Below are positions 23,647-36,536 of a stretch of 64,000 nucleotides of DNA, piece after piece. Position 1 is the stretch's first letter; the number at the start of each line of letters is the position of its first letter. This DNA is from Podospora pseudocomata. Taxonomy: Eukaryota > Ascomycota > Sordariomycetes > Sordariales > Podosporaceae. The notes below the pieces were generated by a model. It was not told the DNA's origin. It saw only the letters and a program-made list of their open reading frames with translations, and searched no databases. The stretch lies in NCBI RefSeq assembly GCF_035222375.1, contig NC_085888.1, forward strand, positions 930,001-994,000, given 5' to 3'. Made by a program: the position numbers and the translations under genes.

Positions 23647-23744
23647 ACGCCTATTTTCGTGTATAACCATAGATCATCAACGCATTTCTAAACCAACGCC
23701 GCTCGCTCGTCTGTTTATGTACATTTCATTCGTCACACATCATC

Positions 23745-25771
23745 TTACAAATCCTCCTTCGCGCCAGTCTGCTTCTCTACCGCCGGCTCACCCTCGCCAT
23801 CTCTGGAGTAGACCTTCTTTCCCGCAACCCAGGTCTCCCTCACCTTCAAGAACCTGATTTCTTCCTCCCCTACCTTCAAAACATCCTCGTCCATCACCAC
23901 CCAATCGGCGAATCCCCCCTCCCTGATCACACCGGCCTTCTTCTCCCAAAACGCCGCGTGGGCAGGGCCCCTGGTAAACCCGTCAAATGCCTGCCGCACG
24001 CTCAACCCTTCCTGCTCTTTATACCACCCACCTTCCCACCCTGGCGGCCCAATGCCTGTATGTGGACTCTTCCTCGTAACTGCAGCATATACTCCCTCAA
24101 AGGGATTCGGCGGCTCCACGGGGAAGTCACTCCCCAGCACCGGCGGCCCAACATCCCACATGGACCTCATCCTGTACGCCTCCTTCGCGATCCTTTCCTT
24201 ACCCAGCCGTTCCTCCGCATAGGCCATATCAGAAGTAGCGTGGGTAGGCTGGATGCTGGGTATGATTCCCAGCTCTCTCATCCGGGCTTGATCGTCTGGG
24301 TGAATGATTTGTGCGTGCTCGATGCGGAAACGGCAGCTGATCTGCTGGCACATCTTGGGTGGGATGCCGTAAGGGCAGACCTCGAGGTCGTCGAGGGCCG
24401 TGGCTAAGGAGTCAATGGCGTGGAGGTTGGCCAGGTCACCGATGGCGTGGATGTTGACTTGATACTTGGCCTTTGCCCAGGAGAGGGCGAGGGAGTGGAG
24501 GGTGCTGGCATTGACGAGGAGAGAGCCAGAGGTAGAAGGACGGTCCGAGTAAGGGTCGATCATGGCGCTGCCCCAGGAACCGAGGGCACCATCTGTTTTC
24601 TGTCAGCAATCCTAAAAAAAAACAAAAAAAACAACAGAGACATACCAGCAAAAAGCTTCACACTCCCCACCCTCAACCACCCCCCTTCCAAATCCACCTT
24701 CCTTGCCACCTCTGGACAGAAAGTATTTCTCTCCGGGCACTCAACCATGGCATACACCCTCACCGTCCACTCCTCTTTGTCCTTCACCATCTCCTCATAG
24801 AGATCAATATCCCTCGGCAGCACACCCGCATCATGCATCCCCACCAGTCCAACTTTGTTCAACTCCCTCATCGCACTGCCCACGAACTTCTTTTTCTGGG
24901 CGGCGTTTGGTTTGGGCCACAAACCAGTAACAATATCCATAGCATTATCACAAAACACGCCCATCCCCGGCTCCCTCACAATCTCCCCCCCTGGAACCCC
25001 CCCAGGCAATTTGTCTATATCAATCAAATCCAGAACCGCCTGCGAAACCCAAGTACAGTGCACATCCACCCGATCCAGCATAAAGAACTTATCCCTCAAC
25101 TCCTCATCATCACTCAGCCAGTCCTATCCCTTTCTCGTCAGCGCCCCCCCCCCTCCCTTTTTCTTATGTGTAAAAGTGTAACTCACAGCAGTAGGCATCC
25201 CCTCCCTCAACAACCCCTGATCCCACCCCACCCCCCTAACCCAATTCCCCCTTGATCCAACCCCGCCCTCCCCCTTTCGTGACTCTAAATACTTTTTTAT
25301 TCTCGCTTTCACCTCCTCCTTCGACCTGGCCCCAAACAAATCCACCCCGTGCAAAAACTCGCCATATTGTAACAAATGTCCGTGTCCGTCCCACAATCCG
25401 GGGAGTACATACCCTTTCCTCTTGTTCTCTTCTCCTTTGCTGGAAAAAACACGGGTTATGAGGCCAGTGGAGGGGTCAACACCGAGGCAGTTCCCTTGCT
25501 CCTCCTCTGTCCTGTCAGGGGCAAAGGAGGTGGTGATGGGGTGGTCGTAGCAGTGGATTATCTCCTCCTCTTCCGTAGCGGTTACCCAGGCGAGAAAGGT
25601 TGTGAGAGAAGAGGTGTATTTATCCCGAGTGTAAACAACGTCAACAGGGAGCTGGTAGACCACCATCTCAGCCAACTGCACCGGTCCATGACGGTACAGC
25701 AGGGCGGACAACAGCCCCGCCAAAGCGAGGGTTGCCAGCCCCAGCAGGAGACGGAGGGGTGATAAGGCCAT
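23745..25771 (-). CDS. Amidohydrolase family protein (YtcJ-like), membrane-anchored
   Basis: Exons 25771-25187, 25123-24646 and 24592-23745 give 636 aa. A hydrophobic segment (residues 6-26, LRLLLGLATLALAGLLSALL) is a signal anchor. The metal site is visible: HxH in LWDGHGHLL (His 130, 132), His in NIHAIGD, His in FRIEHAQ and the catalytic Asp in LGSDFPVEPP. The segment DGALGSWGSAM, rebuilt across intron 2, is typical of the YtcJ/LAF3 group. The substrate is unknown; relatives hydrolyse amide bonds of small molecules. Intron 1 runs over a G-rich low-complexity stretch. The gene converges on the nitronate monooxygenase. Prediction of the fold is firm, the role is not. Confidence 0.85.
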
Positions 25772-26621
25772 GAATCGCTTCTCTCTTGTCCCAGGTATCC
25801 TAATTCAAGGTAGACGTCACAAGCGGAAGGGGTGGTTTGAGAAATTATACAGGAATTTTTTTTATAAAAAAAAAAAAAAAAGTCAACGTCAGGTCGAAAT
25901 CAAGCTGCACCTCCAGGAAGTCTCGTCTCCACCACCAAACCCTCGGCCCGCCTGCAGACACCGACTGATCGGCGACGGGCCGATGCTCGTCGGGCTCTGC
26001 CTGCCGCCCTTTGCATTTGAAGACATTAATTATACCCCCAGATGAGCAGTGAACTCGATACATGAAGAGAGCATTTTAACACTGACTCATATTCAATAAA
26101 ATGCATGCTAAACAGCTAGCTAGCCAAAGTTTACAGATAACCCCCTCTCGCTCTCTTCCCCGCTGGTCAACAAGTAACCTAGCCGTTTACAGCTTATTCA
26201 TCCCCCCAAACTTGATGATTGATCCTCCCTCATCCACCAACACCCATGCGTGTTTCTATACTTACAATTTTCCCCCTCCATCACCCCCCCCCCCACCTTC
26301 TTCCACCACACAACACAAACATCACCCGGTGAAGAGCTTTGAAAATGAATGATGCCTCCCCTCCCCCCCTTAACCTTAACCCAACCAATGTAGTATGGAA
26401 AAAGACACAAGAAAAAAAGAACAATCCACTTCAGCACGTTCATTATGCTTGACCTCTCTCTCTCTCTCTCTCTTTCACACACACACACACACACACAGCC
26501 CGAAGGATACCTTCCCTTACCCTACTACCCGCTCGCCCTTCCCTAAACAACATATTGACCACCGAAAAAACAACATCAAACACCCTCAGCCCTCCCTTCT
26601 CCAAAACACCGCAAAACAAAA
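25772..26621. other. Intergenic between amidohydrolase and Rsp5 genes
   Basis: Contains an A-run at 25867-25880, a CT tract followed by a CA tract (26453-26498) and C-rich simple sequence near 26285. No ORF with domain content. The right part is the likely 3' UTR of the HECT ligase gene. Confidence 0.5.
26453..26498. repeat. (CT)n(CA)n microsatellite
   Basis: About 11 CT units run directly into about 11 CA units. Confidence 0.9.
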
Positions 26622-29497
<2,876 letters not shown>

Positions 29498-31372
29498 GAT
29501 TGCAGACAGTGCAAGTCAATCTCGCACGTGTGGCGTTGGTGTTTCTGTGCCCTTTTCGTCTGGACTTCTCCTGTCGTCCTTCGTCCGAGTGGGCGGTCCG
29601 CTGTTGGCGGAGATGTGTGGCTGGCTGTCGGTCGAGCAAGGGGAGGTTCGCAACGAGAAAGGCGGGATGAGATGCCGAGATGCGGGCGGCCAAAGCGCTC
29701 GGTGATGGAGGGATCTCGATTCGATGACTGACACTCAGCCGGGCGACGCGAATGAAGGCTTGATGAGGTGCTAGACTGCGTGTTGTAGATGCATGCGCAG
29801 CATTAAACGATGGGGAGCGCAGCTGGGCCGTCGAGGGATTGTGAGAGTGGTGAGTATGGTATGGTGAGGCTGTGCTTGTTGCTCTTCTGTCCCGGGCCCC
29901 CCCCCCGCTTTGGGAACCTCTGTCGCTCGAGCCTGAGGCGGCGGGCGGCTAGTTTGTTACTGGTTGGAAGCGAGGCCGTGACGCAGTTAAGCCAGGTACC
30001 CTGTGTAAAGGCTAGGTGGTTCGAGTACCCCGTAGAGGGAGAGCTTTGTTCTGCTGGAATCTTGGAAAACGAAAAGACAAGATAAGACAAGCCAAGACAA
30101 GAAAAGAGCAAGACAGCTTCAGTCCAGAGCAGCCAGAGCAGCCAGAGCAGCCAGAGCAGCCAGAGCGGTCAAGCATACGGTGGTCATCAGAGAGAGCATG
30201 TGAGGTGTAGGGTGCGGTCATTGTGTCCCAAGCAGCTTTGCCCAGCGTTGCCTCCAGTACCTTCCTAGCACAGAAAAGGATCCATCCGTCCTTAGTGGCT
30301 TCTGGAGGGGGATCGCGCAACTACTTTCTCGCACAGTGTGTTCCTCCTGCAGCGAAACAGTTACCCCTGAGTGACAGCCAGGTGGTGAGCCTTTCTCTTC
30401 GTATCTTCCACGTGAGGCTTGCACGGCTTGTTCTTGCGCAAGCTTCGGGTCAGGCCGGCAATTCGTTGTAGAATCTACTAATTGTTGTGGCGCTGGAAAC
30501 ACCGTCAAGGAACTGTCTTTGGATTTCGAGACTCGGTACACCGTGTTGGAATCAGATATGCACCGTGTAAGGATTGGTGAAACATGTCCCGAACCGTCAG
30601 AAAAGTTGCCCCTCGGATTATTTGTGAATCAACCTTTACGAGTATAAGAGCTCCCAGCCGGAATTTTTGCGAGAAATAACAAGGCATTCCTTTGAGTCTG
30701 CCTGTAATCTCCGCGTATAGGCCTCACACATCCCAGACGGTTGCTTTTCATTCCGAAATAGGGGCGCCTTATCTTGTCGAATCTACCACAATATCCAGAC
30801 TCACTCACCATCAGGCCATCTAGTACATACATAGAAATAAATAAACGCATGGTAGGGAAGCTAGGCTTCTGTTTCTATATTCGACATGCCGTTACTCCGC
30901 TAGTGCTCCCAAGATGGATGCCACACAGAAATCCACGCAACCAAGGGGCAAAGTGCGGCGGTTGGCAACCGGACAGAAGATGCCAACCACCAGGGTCCAT
31001 CAACTTTGTATTTGATGAGTAATTGTACCCTTTTCTTTTTACCTATCCCCCCGACTCCTAAACCGAAGCAAAGAATAATAGCAATTACCACCATGTCCCG
31101 TCTCTTGATATACAACTTTGGACAATAAGGGTGTCGATTCGACTGTCCCTTCCAATGTTGCCCTAAGGGTTGACATTCCATTCACCTCGAGCCAGAGGAG
31201 ACTCTAGAAACCTCCCTCTCAGTGTTCGTAATGGCTTACCTCTCGAACCAGAATAACAACAATCCAATGGCCTCCGTGAACGCCAAAAACCCCTGGCTCC
31301 GGACAGGCGACAGACCTCTCCTTGACATTAATGCCACCCCGGGTACCGCTGAAATCTTCCACCCCTTGACGT
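29498..31372. other. 1.9 kb region with Rsp5 promoter; no other gene supported
   Basis: The first 300-400 bases to the right of 29497 are the likely promoter/leader of the leftward Rsp5 gene. A 9-bp tandem repeat lies at 30125-30167. Frames of 60-107 codons exist on both strands but lack ATG starts and domains. Positions 30900-31370 probably hold the 3' UTR of the Pab2-like gene. Confidence 0.45.
30125..30167. repeat. 9-bp tandem repeat (CAGAGCAGC), about 4.7 copies
   Basis: Four exact units and one altered unit. On the plus strand it reads PEQPEQPEQPEQ and on the minus SGCSGCSGC; neither frame forms a gene. Confidence 0.9.
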
Positions 31373-32175
31373 TTAGTAAGGGGCGATTCCTCCTCTGCCC
31401 CGGCCGCGGTAACCGCCGCGATAACCCCCGCCATAGAAACCACCACCACTGCCTCGACCAAACCCTCCACCACCCCTACCAAACCCTCCAAACCCTCCAC
31501 GACCACCACCACGATACCCACCCCTGCCGCGTCCTCGAGACATGCCGGGCAAGTTCGTACGTTTTGGCTCAACCTTAATATTCCGTCCCTTGAAAAGGCT
31601 GTCATTCAACACCAACGCCTGAGCCACCATGTTGGGTTCCGAAAACTCGACATACGCGTAGCTGTCCCAAAACAGAATGTCAGTTCTCTCTCTCTCTCTC
31701 TCGTGTGCCTCTCAATCCCACCCAGACAGCAAAAAGTAAAACTCACCCCTTTGGTTGCCCGGTAAACTTGTCCAACAAAATCGTCACCCTGTTGATGCTC
31801 CCACAATCCCCAAAGTGGCTCTGCAGCTCCTCGGGCGAGGTGGAGTAATCCACATTGCCCACAAACACGCTCCGGTTGTCGATATCTTCCTTGTCGTCCT
31901 GCAGCCCCTGTCTTTCCTGATCCATCGACGCTTGCATCTCCCTAAGCTTGGCCGCCTCGGCTTCCATCTCGGCAACGCGCCTCTTCATGGCAGAGATCTC
32001 CTCCTGTTTGTTTCGTTTTGGAGCCCGGTCAGTCTTTTTGGTTCTTCTATTTTTTGGTTTTTTTGCTTTAAAGTTGATCAAGGCGCCGTACCTCATCATT
32101 CCCATCTTCGCCCTCGCCGTGAACTCTGTTTTCTTCTCCCTGGTGGGGCTTGTCTTCTGGCTTGGGGGAGCTCAT
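31373..32175 (-). CDS. pab2: Pab2/PABPN1-like nuclear poly(A)-binding protein
   Basis: Exons 32175-32092, 32003-31747 and 31661-31373 give 209 aa. A short acidic N-terminus (exon 1) leads into a coiled coil ([19 protein letters not shown]), then one RRM: RNP2 in [10 protein letters not shown] and RNP1 in KGYAYVEF, the latter rebuilt across intron 2. The tail is RGG-rich ([15 protein letters not shown] and repeats), a site for arginine methylation. Coiled coil, single RRM and RGG tail in that order match PABPN1 and S. pombe Pab2, which bind poly(A) in the nucleus and link to the exosome. The main alternative is a cytoplasmic Sgn1-type protein. Confidence 0.9.
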
Positions 32176-33043
32176 TTTGGCTTTTCGGCTTTGAGTTGTG
32201 GAGAGCAGGAGTTGCGAAATTTGATCGGGTGGGGAGGGGTTTCGAGGTTGTGAAGTTCTGTTGGGATGGCGGAAAGGACCTGAAATCGTGGCGGTTAGCA
32301 TGAGACCTCGTGGTCGGGGTCATATGTAGATAGGCGTCACGGAGGCCCGGGGAGCTATTCCCAATGACGCGAACACGCGCGGCAGCCACACGAAAACGCC
32401 AAGGGATGTTGTATCAGATAACTCTGCCACCCAGCTGTTGAGGCGGAGAGACAGGCTTACCGGGATGTAAAGTGTAATTCTTCTGGTAAAATTTTGTCGT
32501 CGGGATAGGTCCTGCTTGTGTTTAAAACAGGAAAGAGAGGTGTAGCAAAGTCGCGATCAGAAGTCGTCGCCCTGGCCAGTTTGGGTCCGCAAGGCTGGGA
32601 TCTCGTTGTAACTTGTAGCCGATCGGCGAATTGTCGGACTGGGGTCTGGGTTTGCGATTTCTCCTGGGTTAGGGTTGTGGTAACCATCAATGTTCTTGCT
32701 AGTTTGATATGTGAAACATTTCCCCATGCAACAGCCTTCGTTGAAACAGAGTACGGTTCAATCTTCTTTATCGGCTTTGTTCGCCGGGGAACGGCGCCTT
32801 AGGTCAAACGACCTCATAAACGTTCACTTATCCCCAATTTTTCTGTCATTATGGGTTGTTTGCAGTCTGCGGCCGCAATAGCTTATCACCATGGGGGGAA
32901 AGCAGGCAAACAAATGTGTACAGAAAGACCTGATGTCTATACAACAAGCTACCTAGCTACCATACTCGTATGTAAGATGTTCTCTTATTATAACCTGATC
33001 CACTCATCTCGCAGTCAATATTCCCTTACTCTTCTCCTTCTCA
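32176..33043. other. Intergenic: Pab2 promoter and 3' side of the broken gene
   Basis: A telobox-like GGGTTAGGGTT lies at 32666-32676, about 490 bp upstream of the leftward Pab2-like ATG. No coding frame with domain content. Confidence 0.45.
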
Positions 33044-34400
33044 TCACAAAGCCCTCTCCGCCCACTCGTCTCTCATATCATAGGCACTAACATCACTCCT
33101 CGTCTCATTCCTCCCGCTCACCGTCCTCCCATCAAAGAAAATCATCCTCCCATAAAACCTAATCCCCCCTTCCACCAACCCATCCCCCCAAAACTTGATA
33201 TAGCTCCCGTCACCCTCCTCATCATACCTACCCCCTTGCTCGTCCTCCCCCCTCCACCTGAGATAATGCCTCTCGTTCGAGGACTGATACGGCCGCTGCT
33301 CCAACCTCCAAATCCCCTCCACCGGACCCAGTACGAACGATCCCCTGAGGGCATTCCCATCCATAGTGACTGTCATTCTTGATTCACCCCTCTCGTCATA
33401 GTTAGGGTCTTCAGGTTGGAGTTCATAATTTCCGTTGAGGAGGCCGAGAGGCGGGAAGGATGCACTGCCCGGTGGGGTTGGAGTACTGGCTGTAGTTATC
33501 ATAGATTGGTGAAACAGGATAGGGAGTGGGAGGGTCGTCGTTGGGGTTGGAGCTGCTGTAGGAGTTCCAAGTGGAAGGGGTGCTGCTGCTGTGCTTGGAG
33601 GGGCTGCTGGTTGATTTGTATGGCCGCCAAGGGGGCAGCTCCAGTTGCTATGGCGGGCAGTTTGGATCTGTCGGGAGGATGGAGGAGCGGGGGTTGACGA
33701 GGCGGGTGGTGGGCGGGATGAGCTGCTCGCGATGTGGGAGTCGCCTCTGCCTCGGGAGCAGCGGGCGGTTTGCTTTGTGCGTTGTATGGTGGGCTCAGGG
33801 GGGTGGTGGTGATGGCCTTGAGGAGACAGCGTGGGAGTCAGCTCTGCTTGCGGAGGTGCCCCCTCGACGGGCGGTCTGCTTCTTTGCGGGAGCTGGCTCG
33901 GCGGCAGGTGGCTTGGGGGCAGCCTTGGGTTTGGGAGTAGCGATTGTCCTCGCCTTCTTGGTAGCAGTTGCGCTACTCGGACCAGCGTGGGCGTTGTCAT
34001 CGTTGGCCTTACGCTTGGTACCCCCCTTGGTAGTGGTGGTGGTCTGGTTCTTCAAAGCTTGCTTGGCTTCGCGGTCGCGCGTCGTCCACTCCTTCTTCAA
34101 GTCGGCCTCCAACTTGAGGACGGTTTTCGGCACAGTCAACTTTCCACCATTGAGAGCTTCATACAGCCCCATCTTGGCTGTGCCCTTGTTCTTGGATGGT
34201 GGCAGGCCATAATGTATCAGCTGAGCTTCACACCCGAGAGCAGGGCGGTCCTTTCAGCTGCCAGGTGTCCCATCAAACTGCGACTTGGTTTCTGGGACCG
34301 TGGCCTGACGATGAAGATTGTGGCCGGAAGCTTCCACAAAGAATTCACCGTGTGCATATGACCAGTGGTCGCTGGTGACAGGTGGGACGACGGCAGCCAT
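33044..34400 (-). pseudogene. Probable broken gene: fungal uncharacterised protein with N-terminal KD-type domain and C-terminal beta-rich domain
   Basis: Reading leftwards from ATG 34400, 48 codons (HWSYAHGEFFVEASGHNL, then SQFDGTPGS) end at TGA 34256-34254, yet the same frame continues with KDRPALGCEAQLIHYGLPPS and MGLYEALNGGKLTVPK up to a TGA at 33797-33795. Beyond a Pro/Ser-rich stretch the same frame, after one more TAG, gives PPTPYPVSPIYDNYSQYSNP. The C-terminal domain (LLNGNYELQPEDPNYDERGE to SAYDMRDEWAERAL) is in another frame that is open from 34000 to 33044. The N-terminal, linker and C-terminal parts together resemble a family of uncharacterised Pezizomycotina proteins I know only by pattern. 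The first TGA sits where TGG (Trp) would suit the local pattern. No good GT-AG introns explain the breaks. A tandem duplication of about 112 bp may underlie the middle break. Sequencing error remains possible. Confidence 0.55.
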
Positions 34401-34979
34401 TTTTGTAGATCGGTGCCGTCGTGGGTTGTGGGATCTGTCGGTCTCCGGAGGTTGAGTACACTTGGATGCTGCGATGATGTATAGCCCGATTATTGACGAC
34501 GATAGAGATGCAAGGCGGGTTTGAAGGTGAGTTCGAAATGGTGTTCGTCGGATTGGTGACTTTTCTTTGTGGCTTTTGTGGACAAACGTCTTGATGGACG
34601 TAAGAAGTCGCCGGTGTCGATGAAATTCAAGCGCGTTAAGTTCTTTTAGCAAAGAGAGACACGTCAAGCTCGATGAGAAGTTGCTCCCTCCCTCCCCACC
34701 GGGGTTTAAGTGGTTTATCTAGTCGCGCTACCTACGACTTCGTAGCCAGGGATCTGGTCCCTTCCAAAATTTGATCTTGGCCGTCGTTCTTACATCAAGA
34801 ATCACAGATCTAGTTGCAGGCCGAATCCGCTTTCGAATCTCAAGACTGAACAATTACTCTACTGACGGTATCTGTTTACTTGAATGTGAGCCCCTTTCCT
34901 GGTGTGCCGGTCTCCTCATAAACTAAGTTCAGTATACTACACCTCTGCCAGCGAAATATATATTAGTGCGAGACTTGCC
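34401..34979. other. Upstream region of the broken gene
   Basis: A and T-rich leader-like sequence, no gene seen. Confidence 0.4.
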
Positions 34980-35375
34980 TGCGACGAACCCCTGTACAGA
35001 ACCTCTGAAAGGGATACGGGTTGAAGGTAACTTCTGACAATTGGTTCGGTGCAGCTAAACAGTGCACAACAAGATGTCTCAATGTAAACACAAGATACCG
35101 TGAATACAAGTGTGAATTGCATACTGCAGAACTGTCTATCTACACCAGCCAATTCCTCCGTATATATAGACCTCGTGGTCTCCTGGATCATTAACCCTTG
35201 GCAATGATCCTGTCCTGGATCATTAACTCTTGGCAATAATCCTGTCCTGGATCATGAACCCTTGGCAATGATCCCACAGGTAAGGCTACTCCCGTCCTGA
35301 TTGGTTCTACTAGCGATTGGCTGTGCGCGTTGCGCCCCGCACATGGTCTGGCTTGCCTGTTAGCTTAACTGTGAC
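34980..35375 (+). mobile_element. Solo LTR-like repeat, copy A
   Basis: Starts TGCGACGAACCCC and ends AACTGTGACA. It shares most of its first 110 bases with copy D (opposite strand) and its middle with copies B and C, including the conserved TATA-type segment CCGTATATATAG, as expected for the promoter of an LTR. A 32-bp tandem repeat lies inside. No internal coding region accompanies it. The family (copia or gypsy) cannot be told from the LTR alone. It is a degenerate fossil; divergence among copies suggests that it is not recent. Confidence 0.7.
35181..35274. repeat. 32-bp tandem repeat, three copies, inside LTR copy A
   Basis: Units begin TCCTGGATCAT at 35181, 35213 and 35245 and differ at a few positions. 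Copies B and C lack this array. Confidence 0.85.
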
Positions 35376-35615
35376 AAAATGATACCGGTTGAAGGCACTT
35401 CTAAACACTCCTGGTTCGGTACAGCTGAACAGTATACAACAAATAGGTTGTCTTAATCACAATAGTCTAGATATTAACGATTATGACTTGTATTGTATAC
35501 TACGGAACTATCTATCTACACCAGCCAGGCCCTTCGTATATAGAGATCTCAATCCTCCAGATACCTCCGTACCTGGCTCACCACGGCTCACCTCTGCTAA
35601 GAGGTAAGTGTCACA
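35370..35615 (+). mobile_element. Solo LTR-like repeat, copy B (shorter)
   Basis: Same family as copy A (GATACCGGTTGAAGGC, GGTTCGGTACAGCTGAACAG, ACACCAGCCAGGC, CGTATATAGAG). It starts at the shared TGTGACA with the end of copy A, and its right end overlaps the end of copy C in the palindromic TGTCACAG. A degenerate fossil without internal region. Confidence 0.65.
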
Positions 35616-35972
35616 GTTCAGAAGAGCGGGGGTCGCTCGGACCAATAGACTGGAGCAACGGATAAGTGGGGCCTGTGGGGCAGGAGATAACACGGGCAAG
35701 GGGATCTAGGAACTGAGAGATAGATCCATGGATTAGAGGATAGATCCAGGTACGGAGGTACCTGGGGGTCAAGGCCTATATATACGGAGGAACTGGCTGG
35801 CGTGGATAGACAGTTCCGCAGTATGCAATACAAGTCACAATCGTTGGTATTCAGACTATTGTGATTGAGACAAGCCATTGTTGTACACTGTTTAGCTGTA
35901 CCGAACCAGGATTGTTCAGAAGTGCCTTCAACCAGTATCCCTTTCAGAGGTTCTGGATAGGGGTTCGTCACA
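35609..35972 (-). mobile_element. Solo LTR-like repeat, copy C
   Basis: Read leftwards it begins TGTGACGAACCCCTATCC and ends CTGTGACA (364 bp), with TG...CA termini and the CCGTATATATAG segment. It is inverted relative to A and B and lies directly against copy D. No clear target duplication was found. A degenerate fossil. Confidence 0.7.
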
Positions 35973-36083
35973 TGTTTACATTGAGACATCTTGTTGTGCA
36001 CTGTTTAGCTGCACCGAACCAATTGTCAGAAGTTACCTTCAACCAGTATCCCTTTCAGAGGTTCTGTACAGGGGTTCGTCACA
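35973..36083 (-). mobile_element. LTR-like fragment, copy D
   Basis: 111 bp that match the first part of copy A nearly base for base, from TGTGACGAACCCCTGTACAG to CTCAATGTAAACA, in inverted orientation. Copy C lies directly behind it, as if inserted. The close match to A makes an A-D inverted repeat about 1.1 kb long in overall span. Confidence 0.7.
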
Positions 36084-36536
36084 GTGTTCTGTTGAACTTC
36101 TCACAGTGCTCGGTTGCTAGGGCACACCCTTTTCCATTGCCCAATATAGCATCCTACCAACCCTAACCCTATTTTGGAGTTCCCCTGAACGCCCCTAACA
36201 TGGCTGGCGATATCAGCATGAAGATACCCAGCCACAGAGGGTTTCAGCTCCTCGTTTCAGCCACGGCGTCGTATTCAGGCGTCATCAGCTGCGGTTTGGC
36301 GGTTGCTGTCCCGCAACCGCGCAAGCAGAACCCCACCCACGTCCCGCGACACCGGGAACCCCGCCATGAGCTTCAAGGCTCCATCCATAGCTCCCCAACC
36401 TGGAAAGTTGCTGGCACAACCAAAACACACCGCAACTCTCCCTCCCAAGTAAACTCAACTTCATAGCCACTCAATCTGCGAGTAATTCTCTCCCCTCTCT
36501 TTCCATAACTTCATAATCAGTCGTGATATCACCAAA
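36084..36536. other. Intergenic, AIP1 promoter
   Basis: Contains the telobox-like CCCTAACCCTA at 36161-36171, 366 bp before the AIP1 ATG, and a CCAAT near 36140. No gene seen. Confidence 0.45.

Noticed and set aside
30005-30030. GGTTCGAGTACC resembling a tRNA T arm
   Set aside because: Stem does not pair and no D or anticodon arm lies upstream.
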